Source: Struthio camelus (Eukaryota; Chordata; Aves; Struthioniformes; Struthionidae). Taken from it: a DNA stretch of 64,000 nucleotides. Location of the stretch: assembly GCF_040807025.1 (NCBI RefSeq), contig NC_090943.1, positions 142,620,264 to 142,684,263 on the forward strand. Reading direction: 5' to 3'. Shown here piece after piece: positions 37,801 to 50,455 of this stretch (positions within the stretch are counted from its first letter, which is position 1; the number at the start of each line of letters is the position of its first letter). Made by a program: the position numbers and the translations under genes. The notes beneath the pieces were generated by a model, which ran no database searches, was not told the origin of the DNA, and saw only the letters and a program-made list of their open reading frames with translations.

Positions 37801-40800
37801 GATACAGCTAATCCATATTTGATCGTAAGAGACAAAATTGTTGCTAAAGATGAGTGGCCTGTGTTCTCTGTTTTCTCATGGTGTCTGATCTTTATGTAAG
37901 CAGTAGCGTAGGAGTACGTTGGATAGGTGAGGACGGAGTTGCATAGCTTGTGTATTTGAAGCCTGCTGAATTCTCTCCCACGTAGTTAAAATGTGATTAA
38001 TGAAAGGCTTGCATAACTTGCCTTACTGAGACAGGAAGAAAATCAGATTGGATGTGCATGTGGCTGTTTGTAAGGTATGGTTGACTGAGAAACGTGGAGA
38101 GGGCAAGGCGCTGGGTGTGCTTGGCCTGGGAGCTGAGTGGTATAACCAGGGTCAGAGATGTTCCCTGCCTGGAAGATTCTTCTCTCTGTGCGGAAACTGG
38201 CCTGAGGCTTTGAGCATGTTTTATGGTGGGGAGACAGAAAAGAAGAAAAGGGAGGAAAGAAGAAAGTATGTATCACCGTATTTTGTTGCCCTTGTTCACA
38301 TTTGACTCTTCCTTGTATTATCTGCTTTAGCATGAAGGAAGTCATTAGCCAGATGTCTTTGCTAGTCCATTAATCCTGTCGGGTGACAAGGAGCATCTTC
38401 CTATTAAGCAACCTCAGGAATCTGGTTCATCCACGGTAGGAAAGATCAGAACTACAAACTGACAGGCATAGCTATTGTGAGGGAGCCAGAGAGCCCTTAT
38501 GTTCCAAGTTACATCTTCTCCACCTTCTTTCCTCCACTCAGACTTCCATGACACAGTATGAAATTCATCTCCTGTTTAATGAGTTTGAGCAGATAATTGG
38601 TGTAACAAGAACTGTGATTTCCAAAGTTCTGTTGAAAAACTACAGCGACTTCCAGCTGCAGGCTTAATTATGTAGTCACTCTTGGGCCTGCCTTAATGAT
38701 ATCTTTTTACACTCGCATGTCCCACCCAGTTTTAATAGAGTGGCTGCTTAAACAGATGATGGCATATGAGCTATGACTGGAAGCACATTTTCATATTGGA
38801 TATCTTTATTTTACTGAGAAATTTTCTCAGATTCTTCAAGGGTGACCCATACTATAATTATTTCCCTGCAATCCTGGACATAAAATTCAACTTTTATTTA
38901 GGTAATGCTCTGAAATGATAACTGCAAATTGTAAGGCATAGAGAAAAGCATATCAGAAGTGCTTTATATTTCCTTCAAAATTTGTTCACCGTTGTCAGTG
39001 AAACTAGTAAAATATTAGTTCATCCCTTAAGTGTCACTGTTTTATTTTGTTTTGAGATGGAGTAATTACTTGTTGCCATGGTTTATAGAAAACATGAGTG
39101 GAACACTCTGAACTGAAGCATGAGTTTCAGTTAACACCATATATTATTAAAATGTTTTCCCTTGAAATTGTAACTAAGCTTGTTACAACAAGCTGAAGAG
39201 AATTTTGTGAGGGTCATTAGGAGTCGCCTTGTGAGCAGAGAGAACAGAAGGTGCTCAGAGGCTTTGGTAAAATTTAGCAGGTGCATGACACTTTTACCAA
39301 ATAACTTAAATTTCTTTCAAGATGTGGAGGGAATTGAAGAGTTTTCCTGTGTTGTATGGCAATTTTGCTGCTCTTCCCTAGGCTTTCTGAGGTCCCTTCT
39401 CCTGTGCTCCTAGCATGCTGTGGGTGCAGGTGTGGTGCTATCAGGAAGCAGGAGTTAATATTAAACGTCCATCTACCTTACTGGGGTGCCAAGGAACAAG
39501 TTCCAAGCAGCATTTGGAAACCAGTCCATTTGAAATGTCCTGTTCACTTGGAAGCTACTCTCTATGCTGTGAATAAGAAGGAAACCTGAAAATAATACCT
39601 TCTTGGGAGAAAGAATAGCTGGTACTGGTGAGCTCTTTCTACCTTTGTTTTGGGTTTCCCCCCACTGTAACAAGAGATTGTCCATGTTTCTAAATTAAAG
39701 GCAGGCAAGTGCAAAACAGGAACCCTTTTTAAGGTTTAAGTGACCATAGGGCAGCAGACCAGGAAAGTCCCTCTCTTGTACTCTGCAATTTGGGATAGGT
39801 CTCTCCCTCCTCTAGCCAAATATGAGTTACTGGAGAGACGATCCAGAGTTGTGTGGCCTGTGAATGTTGGAGCAGGTGGTCTTAATGGTTTCTTCTGATT
39901 TTAAAATGCAAGAATTCTCACACACACCAGTTGTTGTATTTTGAATTGTGTAGGAGGGTATTTTTTGATAGAATGAGAGCATGAAATCAGGCAGGAATGG
40001 GGTGTGTGGTAGCCCCTGCGTACAGTGGAAGAGATTGCCTGGTGCGGACAACAAAATAACAAACAATCAGAAGATTTTGCAAAGATTGAACAAGGAAAAT
40101 ATCTACTGTCTGAGACTGAGAGAGTCTAATTCTTCTACTAACTTAAGAATATCACAGGACAGTGAAGAGAACGTGCAATTTGTTGTCTTAGCTGAAGGGA
40201 ATGGATTAAGTCCAAACTTGATTCCAGGGCTAAACGACTTTATTTTTGGCTGTAACAGCAGAGGGTTAGTGAGAAAGAGGGAAAATGAAATCTAAAACTT
40301 CCCGTGTTTTGTGCCTAAGTGTTTCTGAATGGTCGTGTGACATACGCATGTGTCTGCTTTAAAGACACCTTGAGAAAGACCCACAGAGTGTCAGATATGC
40401 CCTTCTGGTATGAAATTTTGTGCACCGTGCTTAGAATGTGTATCATAGCAGACTGCTCTTACTTCTTTACAACCCTATTCAGTACACTTCTCTCTTAAAC
40501 ATACAGAAAACAGCCTATCTAACGTGGCTCTTGCAATTGCTGGAGAGCCAAGCAAAGCACTGATCAGGCACTACAGCTGATGCGTACACTTAAGAAGGGA
40601 AAGGGTACTTGCTGGAAATGCAGAGACTTGAGGATTTGACAGGGGTAGGGGGGAAAAGGAGAGCTCTCAGGCAGTGTTTGGGATAGATTTGGCAAACATT
40701 AGAGTACGAGAGAAGGTATTGCAAAGATGAGTTGGACCTGATCTGGGTTTTGGAGTTTTTAGTTGAATTTATGTCAATGAGAGGAGACTTTGTTAAGTGG

Positions 40801-41399
40801 TAGGATTAAGCTTACAGCTATAGGAATGGCCAATTGAGTAGTGAGTAGGGGAGTGGTAGAATGAGGAAGTTTAAAATCTCTGCATTGAAAGTATGATACC
40901 TAATTACTTAATACTAATGAATAAGACTTGACTTCAGATGGCCGTAGGTTAGGGTGATGCTGATCTTTTAGCATATGAAAATGAGCTTTTCTGCTGATAC
41001 CTTGCAAAACCTAATAGCTGATTTGTTTGTTCATAGCTTTCCTTTATTTAAGAACCAAAATAACTCTCAAGGACTCATATTATGTAGTATAGGTAGACAT
41101 AGATGGAGAAATGAAAGCCTACTTGTGCAGAAAGCTGAAAAAGGAGCCCAAGAGCCATTGCTGAGTAATCAGAATTACATCTCTTTGGTACTCGCATTCA
41201 AGCCCTGTTGTTTTGTTTTATTTGTTTGTTTTTCTCCTTTAATATAAAGTGCTTACATTGCAAAATGAACATTGTTTAGCATTAAAACTTGCTTAATTGG
41301 ATTTTTAAATATCAAAATGTCTGGAAAAATAAGCAGTAGTAGGAATAATTTGCTTATTGTGAAGTTTCCCTTATTGTTCGTGCAATACATGTAATTTAA

Positions 41400-41636
<237 letters not shown>

Positions 41637-42411
41637 TGACAGAGAGAAGCTAAGTGTCTGTCGGTGACTGTGATTTAACTTTTTAATAATGTCACAGAGC
41701 ACGAGAGATACTGACTTACAGCCAGGGCTAGATGTATTTCATTGGGCAGCACGTTGACGGAACACATAGCTACGCAGAAGAATCAGTTTTAACTCCAGTC
41801 TAACCAATTGCAAGTATTTATCATTTGTGATGTTGGTAACAAAATTATGAAAGCTTGAAATGCCATAGGTGTTCAAAGATGGATTTTACACTTTACTGTG
41901 TACTTGAGTTGGAGGGGATTTTTAAAATATTTCCATGTTAAAAGTCAGCGACCCTTCATAATAACATTGAAGCTAACTGAATAGTAGCTGCTGAGAAGCT
42001 ATCAGTAGTCAGTAGTTTCTTGTCACTGACTGCTTTTTTGGATGATTCAGTGTTACTCTTCCACATAGATATAGCACAGCTAATCAATGCTTATTGTACA
42101 ATTTCAAATTAGTTTTATTTTCCTAAGAAATTATTTTTAATGATAATTTCTACTGCTTAGTATCGTTTTTCGCAAGTTGGATAGGATAATACTACAGAAG
42201 TGGGGAGTAAAAATTTAAAAAGCTGGGAAGTGTTGACTGAAGGAATCATCTGGAAACAAGTAGACTTTGTCCCGTGCTTTTACTCTCTTTGGTACAGCCA
42301 ATTGTTAAATGAGTAATCTTTTCAGCTCTCTTACTGTCTCATTTAAAACAGTGGTGTAATGAGAGTATGCTTAGTTGTATAAGAGCCAACTGAAAATGTT
42401 TAGTTTAACCA

Positions 42412-42436
42412 CATCAGTGCTGCAGCTGCAGTGATG
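42412..42436. repeat. Interrupted palindrome centred on CTGCAGCTGCAG
   Basis: A 12-bp perfect palindrome CTGCAGCTGCAG (42420-42431) is flanked by CATCA and TGATG, which pair once a 3-nt bulge (GTG) is allowed. It contains an E-box core CAGCTG. Confidence 0.85.
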
Positions 42437-42655
42437 CACTATATTTCAATGATGGCACTTATTTTGGTTGCCTTGTTATGTACCATTTCTCCTTGGAGTT
42501 GACTTCTGGAAGGTTGATTTGTTTAAAGCCACATTTAAGAGCTTCAGACTCATAGCACATAATGTCATGATACACATGGCATTAAAACCCTCTGAATCTA
42601 ACTTTCTTAGTATAAACAGCTTCTAGTGCTTATGCTCAGTAACAGTGTGGTGTGG

Positions 42656-42660
<5 letters not shown>

Positions 42661-42704
<44 letters not shown>

Positions 42705-42706
42705 TT
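42661..42706 (+). repeat. (CT)15 followed by (TTCT)n
   Basis: Fifteen CT units (42661-42690) grade into TTCT units to 42706. It forms a long polypyrimidine tract about 1.1 kb downstream of exon 2. Confidence 0.97.
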
Positions 42707-45700
42707 ATACCTCCTGACTGCTTGAGCTTCAGTGCTGAGGCCAGATAAGCACCTCACTTCCTACAAACTGAGTGGTGTACTACAAAATCCTCACTGTGAT
42801 TCCTGGAAGAAGGAGAACAGAAAATAAACTGGTTATTTGTGTGAAAGAAGATTGGACTCTTGAAGAGTTTAGTGAATCTTGGATCTTAATTTGTAAAGAA
42901 CTTAAAGATTTGCTAAGCAGGCTTTCTGGACTCTTCATTTTTCATTTATTTGTGGCTTATATTTACATAGTTATTGGCAAAATCAAAATCTAAACTCTTT
43001 GGACTGTCCCCTAAGATACTGTAAAAGTATCAATGTGCTTTTCTCTTTCTGGCTTGCCTTAATGCAGGAAAAGAGCGTGTATTTCGTTCACAGAACACAT
43101 ATTGCTTTCAAACAGCCTCTGGAAGGTTCCCTTTCATAAACCCCTCACTGTTGAGATGAAAAGATAGGAAAATTCAGAAACTGGCATTTAGTTGGAGGCA
43201 CTTACTAAATGTGTGATGAGTTCTGGCACTGCCAAAGAAGCTTCACAGAAATGCTCAGTGCTAACTTGCAATATCAACCTGCATGGCATTGTGAAGATAT
43301 GGGCTCATCGTAAAGAAGCGAGAGAAGTGTGTAAGCATGTGAAGGTTAGTTATTAGAGCGCTGCAGTCTGGTGTATGGGTGCTAACATCTAAAAGTATTT
43401 AAAGACATCTTCCATATCCTAAAGATAAATTTACGATGCAGTTAACCGCCGTGCAGAGATCTCTAAGCTAACGCTAAGTGAGCTTTCAGCTCTGCACTGT
43501 GTGATTTGTTGCACTTGCTGCTTTGGGGATCCAGAACCCTGCAGTATAGAGGCAAAGTTTAACGTAGCTGTCTAAAAAGACTTGTTAGGGTGGGTACTGT
43601 CCTTAATGTAGCTATGCTTCTAGTTCTGGAACTAGCTTGGGCATCTACTCTGCCCTGCAATAAGCTAGAAGAAGGCTAAGAGACGGGAGCACTCCAGGAT
43701 CGTTAGACTTCCTGAGGAAGACTAACTGTTGTTACCAATGGGTAAGGCCTTCAGCTGGTGATTGCCTTGTGGGTTCACTGGCACAGTTAGTTGAAACTAA
43801 TTTCATTCTCCTGAGATGGTGAGTGTAAGTACCACAAAGTCATCATTTGCATATGTAAATACTGGTATAAAGTAAATCTTATTTTGCTACTTGCCAAATC
43901 AGGTTTTAGTGTGCTTATTAAACCTAAATATCAATAAAGCCTTATTAAAGAAGGAAAAGTCTGTATTTGACATCTAAGTGAAATCTCATTAATGGAACCT
44001 CTGTTCTGCTATCCTACCGATGGTACTTTCCTAACTGGGAAACTGCTGCAGTCGTTCGCTTTTGGGGATGCGCGATATGGTTAATTTTTTGCTATTGTTG
44101 ACAAGAAACAGTCATATATGACAGCTGTTAGTCTGAGCATTCCCTCTTGAATACTCTTTCCAGTCTGCTTCTCTTTAGAGTAAAAGCTAAAGTTAATGTA
44201 GCATCTAGTTCAATTTGCATGTAATTAAAAGCAAATGGCTAATGTGTTTCCGGCTCCTAAAACAGAGGAGGTCTTCACGTGCATGTAGAATGAAGAGCAG
44301 ATCAAAATTACTGTCCTGATAGTGTCCTGGCTTCGTGTAGGAGAACAGGCTTCATGAGAGTCCAAGATATACAATGTTACAGCTTATGGGTATTGCTGTG
44401 GTGTCCTTTCCTTTTCTTAGGAATTTACACTTGATGCTTAAACAGAAAGCAGGTAAGACCTTGTTGTGAGCTAGTTTTATATAGATCCTGGTACAAGGAT
44501 GTCCCTAGTACTAGATTTATACTCTAACAAGAATGTGTGCCATCTTTACCCTCCAGCAGATGACAAATGTTACCACTACTTTTGGCTTAGGCAAAGCTGT
44601 ATATTTTTATCTTGGCAAATGCCTACTGTAGTAACCTCTGGAAAATACCGTTATATGATCTGAATTTGGAACACAGGAGGCATTTTGATATTTTGCCTTA
44701 GACTTCACTGTGCTGCTGCTTGTCAAGAGGAATGCCTCTTTCCTCTGTGCAGAGATGACTGTGGGGAAAGATTTGTAACACAGGTATTCATTACCACTTC
44801 TCAGACACAATCCTGAAAACTGAAAGTGATTGAAGCCACTGTATAGGGGCTTGAATGCCATGGTCCTCAGATGCTGTCTGGCCCGTGTGTTATGTTCCAG
44901 GGCTGTGCAGCTCAAAACTATCGAAATAATTTGAGATTTTGTCAGATTAAGCCGCAGAGGTCTCCTGCTCTGACTCTAAAGAGGCAAGGTTCAGACTAAT
45001 GTAAACGTCTGTGCTATGTGGCCACGGTTTGTTATGCTTGGATTACTGCTTTGAGGGTTTGTAGAATTGGATGTGGCTGCTTGAAACTTGCTTTATGGGA
45101 AAGGCAGTGCAGAAGGCTGTAGAATGAATCACGTATGTGCGTACTCTCACCTGCTCGACGTAGTCTTTTACCGACAGGCCATGCTGATATTGGTGAGTGT
45201 ATGCAGTGGAAGAAAAACTTTCCTGGGAGGAGTTGGAGGCAACTGGGTTATTTAGCTCAAAATATTCGCTCTCATATTCAATCAGAGCATAACAAGACCT
45301 TTACGATTGTTTTTAGGGCTTTATCTCTGTTGTTGCAGCTGATGGTTCATTTACTGTCCTGTCCTGTTTGCTACAGGGTTTTTCTCCCTCTGAAAGCAAG
45401 AGCTGCTCTCTTGAGATGATGTTAAAACAAACAAACAAAAATGCACACATAAAACTCTCCCCCCCCACACACACTCTTTTTTTGTAAGCTTCTAATCAGC
45501 TTTGTCCAGGGTTTTGCCTCCTACATCAGTGCTGCCCTGTATGTGTTCCTACAAGGTAGCTAATAAAGAAAATACTTCTATTAAGAAATGAGAAAGTAAC
45601 ACCCTGTTCCAGGGTGTGCCACATGGTAATATATCCGGGGTGTTGGAAATACTCTTCCTGTGACCTCATGCCTCCCAGCCACATAGTGAAGGTGTACGAT

Positions 45701-46945
45701 TACTAACACAGAATAATCACTTGTACCATGTCTCGTTGCTTACCTAAGTATACTGATAGCTTTCCTAATACCTTTTTAAATGAAGAAATATAAAACCTTG
45801 TGATGTGAACCTTTCCCAGGTGGGGCAGCTTGTGGGAATGAGTCAGATATCCCTTTTCTGATTTTAGAACTAGTGCACAATGAGCATCCTATTGAAACCT
45901 GTTTCTACTGGTTTGATTTGTTAGTCATGGAGCGGTGCCTGATAGGCCTGTTCCTTATTGCATCCTGTTGTGGGGGGGGAAGGGGGGAAAGACACTGTTT
46001 GCAGGTCTTCTCAAGAGTAAACTTGCCTTTGCAGTTGTGGGGCTGGAGAGCTCCCAGAGGTTTTGCAACATGCAGCTTCAGAAGTTTCTCTCGTGTCCAG
46101 AGATGTGCCTGCCTTTAAGACACAATTTTGCACTTCCAGCAGGCCTACTACTACCTGCCCTGGGATAGTTAGGGCCTGGACGCTCGGAAAGCAGAATACT
46201 GAAGGATGGTGCAAGTTAGCCATCTTCTAGCTGTCTTGAAATGTTGATAGCAGCTAAGTACCCATCTTGAGGCTGTTTCATCTTTGGTCTCGCAGAGCTT
46301 GGGTTTTGACTTTGGTGATACTGAACATGGCTAGCTGTTTACTAATACATTAGGTCTTCTCTGAGTATGCTCTGTGGTTCTCTTCATGGCTTTGGAGAGA
46401 GGAGCAAACATCCGACTAGTCCCTAGTTGGCGGTTTTATAGTATCTGTTGCCAACTTGTGCCAGCGTGGAGGCAGGGGCTCTCTCTTGTCTTACCTTCGG
46501 TTTAGCCTTGTTGCTCCCTGAAGTCTGCAGCTTAATGTTATCTGCTCTCTGTGGTAGGTAGTGTTGTGGGGCCTGGTGCCCTTTTATTCAACTTTGTCTC
46601 ATTAGAAGTAGAAGATGGTGGCAGGGAGAGCTGAACCTGTTATTTTGTGTAAGCGGAGTACAGCTCTAATGTAGTAATTTTTAAGTTCAAAGAGATGGGT
46701 AAGATCTAAAACAGGGAGGAACACTACTTTGGGGCAGGGAGCTTATTTAGGTGATCTTTTCCAGCAAACAGATACACCGCTCCCTGATATGAGACGTGTT
46801 TTGCATTCTAATTTGTGTTTTGCTTTGAACTTAGCCTGGCAGTGAACTATTACATAGTTCTCCTGTAGCTCTTGTGTTGTGCAGTTGAATATAACTTCCA
46901 GAGAACAGGGCCTGAATTCAGTGTTGTCGAAAGAGGCAGGCTGTA

Positions 46946-46991
46946 GTGTGTGCGTGTGTGTGTGTGTGTGCGTGTGGGTGTGTGTGGGGGG
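46946..46991 (+). repeat. (TG)n microsatellite with CG interruptions
   Basis: TG repeat with TGCG and TGGG variants ending in a G7 run. Alternating purine-pyrimidine sequence of this kind can adopt Z-DNA; no function is shown. Confidence 0.95.
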
Positions 46992-49900
46992 GCAGTGTTA
47001 AACGATTAATGAATGCATGTCCTCAAAAGAAAAGCAAAACAAAAAACAACCCACATGTTTAACCCCCTGGTACTCTAGGTTTTTTTTCCTTTCGAAAGGC
47101 TGTGTTTGATGATCTGGAAAGCGATTGCAGGTTTAAAAGCTTTTCTTTGCAGGTACCACTAATAAAAGCATTGCTACTAGTGTATGCTCTTCAAACTTTT
47201 GGAAGAAAAATATGACTTTTCTAACTCCAAATACTTGACTATGTGAAGTTTCCTGAGAATTGCCACCTTTTCTCCTCAGAAGCAAACAGAAGAAAGAACA
47301 TTTGCAGAGTAAGAGAGCACTTGCATTTGTGAGCGCTGCTTGGCTCTTCAATTAACAAGTTTGAGACCAGGAATGTCTGAAACACTTGTAATTCTCCCTG
47401 TAGAGTCATTCAGTGCATTTTCTGCCAGGGAAATGATTATGCCTTAAAAGATATTTATCTGCTTGTTTTTGTTTAACAGCTTCCTTATTTTTTTCCCACC
47501 AAAGATTGCATTTTTCTGTTCTAGGCAGTCAAGACTGTAATCTGGCAGCTGTTTTCATATTCTTGGATTTTTCAAACCTCTCACTGAGAGGTAGTGGATG
47601 AATTACTCTTCCGTAAATGTAACAAAGTGGGGAGTTTTTTTTGGTTTGTTTATTTTTTTTACACAGGCTTACCTTTAACATGTTTAGCTGATGCCAGTCT
47701 TCCCCATGGTCCCATCTGTTTATGTTATTCCTTGTTTCTGTGCCAGTTTAAACTTTGGCTAGTATCTCTCCATTGACCTACAGTTCGATATCCAGTCACA
47801 GCATTAAAATGCAAGTACTGAAGATATAGGAAAAACTGCTTATTTCTTTTGCTTCTGTGGGATCATGTTCTTCCAGTTCCTTCATTTTTTTCCCATCATT
47901 ACCCAGTCCCAGAAAGTAGCAGCTTTTTACATAGGTTAATGAAATAGTCCTGCTTCATCTGATCTCCAGTATTGAAACATTCCTCTTCTATTTTATGTTT
48001 TGTTTTAGACCTATTTGGGAACATGTAGGTATGTTTTTCTGGGTTTTGTTTGCTTGCTTGCTCACTTGCTTGGTTTTTGCTGAACAGTAGTTCATCCTGA
48101 GCCAAAAGAGTTTGCTCTAAGCATGTGCTGTACTTGCTTTCTAGTATCATGTGCTGACAGCTTCCCAGAATGTGAACTCTGGAACAGAAATACTTTTTCT
48201 GTGTGGGGAGACAGCTCAAATTTAGCTTCCAGTGAGACATCAGCGTGCAATTCTACATAAGGCTGCAGTGCTGAGAGTGTCTTATAGCACTCTCAACTTG
48301 AGGTCTCTGGAGTTGGGCAGACTTCTTGTGCAGTGTCCAGTTTCCTTAAAGTCGTCATCCTCATAAATTAAAATCAGCAGATTGTGAAACTGGCTTCTCT
48401 CTTTATTTATGTATATGTGTATATATATGTTTATAAATGTCTATGAGAGAATTCTGGAGTGTCTCATCTACAGAATTTGTAGCGTTTTCTTGACTTTCAG
48501 TTTACTGGCCGAAAGTATCGAAGTTCGTATCCAACCTTCTGTTAAAACCCTATTCAATTCTGTGTTAGTTCCCATCTGCCTTCCAGTCTTGCTGACGGGC
48601 CCAGTTCAAACATCCCGAACTGCTGTAGAGTTTGCAGCTGTCAAAGGGTTGCTGCTCTTTGGCCTAATCAATATTGCAGGATATTATTTTTGCCAGTTGT
48701 GGTGGAAGAGTCTGATTATATCCCAGCAGTTTTATGAAGAGAAAATATCTGATTTTCCTGTCTCACTTTCCAGCCTGGAAGTGGAGTTTGTGGTTGGTAG
48801 ACACAAGTTGTAATATAAAATGTGATTTGTTTTGTGGGATTTGCGTGGTGCTTTAAGGCAAACAACAGCTTGTGATTATATTTTTCAATACTGTCTCAGT
48901 GATGTACCAAAGTACTTGGGAGAGGAGAAAGAGGTGCATAACTTTATATGCAGCCATCTTGTTCTCCTCTAATTTGACTTCAACGTGAATGTAATGTTAC
49001 CCTTGTTTAAGAGCCCAAGATCTGCCTCAGCATGGCAGTTCCTGTGCTTTTCTGCCCTTTTCCTTGGGAGAAGGGAAAGGGAGTAGGAGGAGAGAAGAAA
49101 ACTTGCAGCTTTTATGACTGATGAACCAAAGTATCAGCTGTTCTTCTCAGACTACCCACTTCTTGTCTGTTACTCCAGGTCTACAAACTTGCTACTTGCT
49201 GAAATTCAGCTGTGGTTTTACAAACATTCACTGTATATTTATTTATTCATTCCCCGATCTCTGTGGGCAGCAAAGAAGCTGATAGTCGTATCAACGAGGA
49301 GAGAACTAGGGAGTCCTGTACAGAGGAAGTTAACAGGGGAAGTCGACTTTGTAAAAGATTGCAGTTGAGAAAATCAGCTAGGAAACTGGTTCCCAGGAGA
49401 CTGGGAGATGGGCTAAATCACAAGGGATTTGCTCAGCATTGCTTGAATGACTTTGCCTAGCTCTGGGCGGCTACAGTGCTGCACCAAAGTGCTGTGAAGC
49501 AGTAGACTCATTTGCATGATGCTAGAAAGACTTCAGTCCTTGAGAGAAGGATCTGAAAAGCTGCCTAACTTAACCACTATGAAAGAAAAGGCTAATCCAC
49601 TGTGGGAATTTGAGCAGTATTTAGGGCTACGTATGAGGTTCTGGTCCAATCCCACATTTCTGGCTGCTTGAGACTGCCCTAATACCTAGCTAGAAGGTAA
49701 ATATGAATGAGGCTCCTCGTTTCCCAAGAGGAAGCTGTATCTCATGAACGATGAGAACAACTTAAGGATTTAAAAGCAGGACATGCATGAACGCTCCTGC
49801 CCACCTAGTTGTAAGCTCTGTGAGGTTGGAGTAGGGACCAGTGTTTCATTCCTCGCTTAGTTTCCATGCGCAAGAGCTGGAAATGGGGATATAACAGTGA

Positions 49901-50189
49901 AGCACAAGCCAACGTTCTCTGCAAAAATATTCCCTTCCTGGTTCCTGGAAGTGAGATAGGTGGTAGAATGCCAATTTTTATGGGTTGCCAGGAGAACTAG
50001 GCATAACTTAGCATGAAGCTGCTGTGCACTGTCCTACAAGTGGGTGTTTGGGCAGGAAGAAAAGTGTACTGGCAAGCAACTTGAAGGCTAGTTAGAAGCT
50101 GAGAGAGGGTCTATTAGCCTGTGGACTGTAACTTGAAGTCTGTAACTTCAGTCCTGTTTTCCTAAAGTAGAAGTGGTATATTTACATGC

Positions 50190-50372
50190 ATACATTCATA
50201 CACGTGTGTATGTTTGTGTGTATTTATATATATTTTTATACATGTATTTGCATATATATTTATACATGCATTTTATATAAATCTAAAATTATATATATAA
50301 ACATATGCATCTAAAAATATATATATAAACACACACATATACATACACACATTTTATGTGTGTATATATATC

Positions 50373-50452
<80 letters not shown>

Positions 50453-50455
50453 AAT
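50190..50455 (+). repeat. Composite TA/TG/CA microsatellite with 28-bp tandem duplication and hairpin
   Basis: This is about 265 bp of alternating AT/GT sequence. A 28-bp unit (50281-50308) is repeated at 50309-50336 with four mismatches. An imperfect inverted repeat of CA-rich and TG-rich arms around a TTTT-type loop spans about 50337-50372. A GT run (about 50378-50410) passes directly into a TA run (50411-50432) and further TA repeats to 50452. The open frame across it on the minus strand is translated repeat, not a gene. Confidence 0.93.

Noticed and set aside
39780-39960. Possible CR1 3' end ('TGTGAATGTTGGAGCAGG', TGGTCTTAATGG)
   Set aside because: It resembles CR1 tails only loosely and lacks a terminal short repeat; too weak to call without a library search.
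48409-48813. 134-codon plus-strand open frame with an acceptor-like CTTGACTTTCAG inside
   Set aside because: The protein is hydrophobic and not recognised, with no exon-like donor, CpG context or family motif. One frame of this length is plausible by chance in 64 kb.
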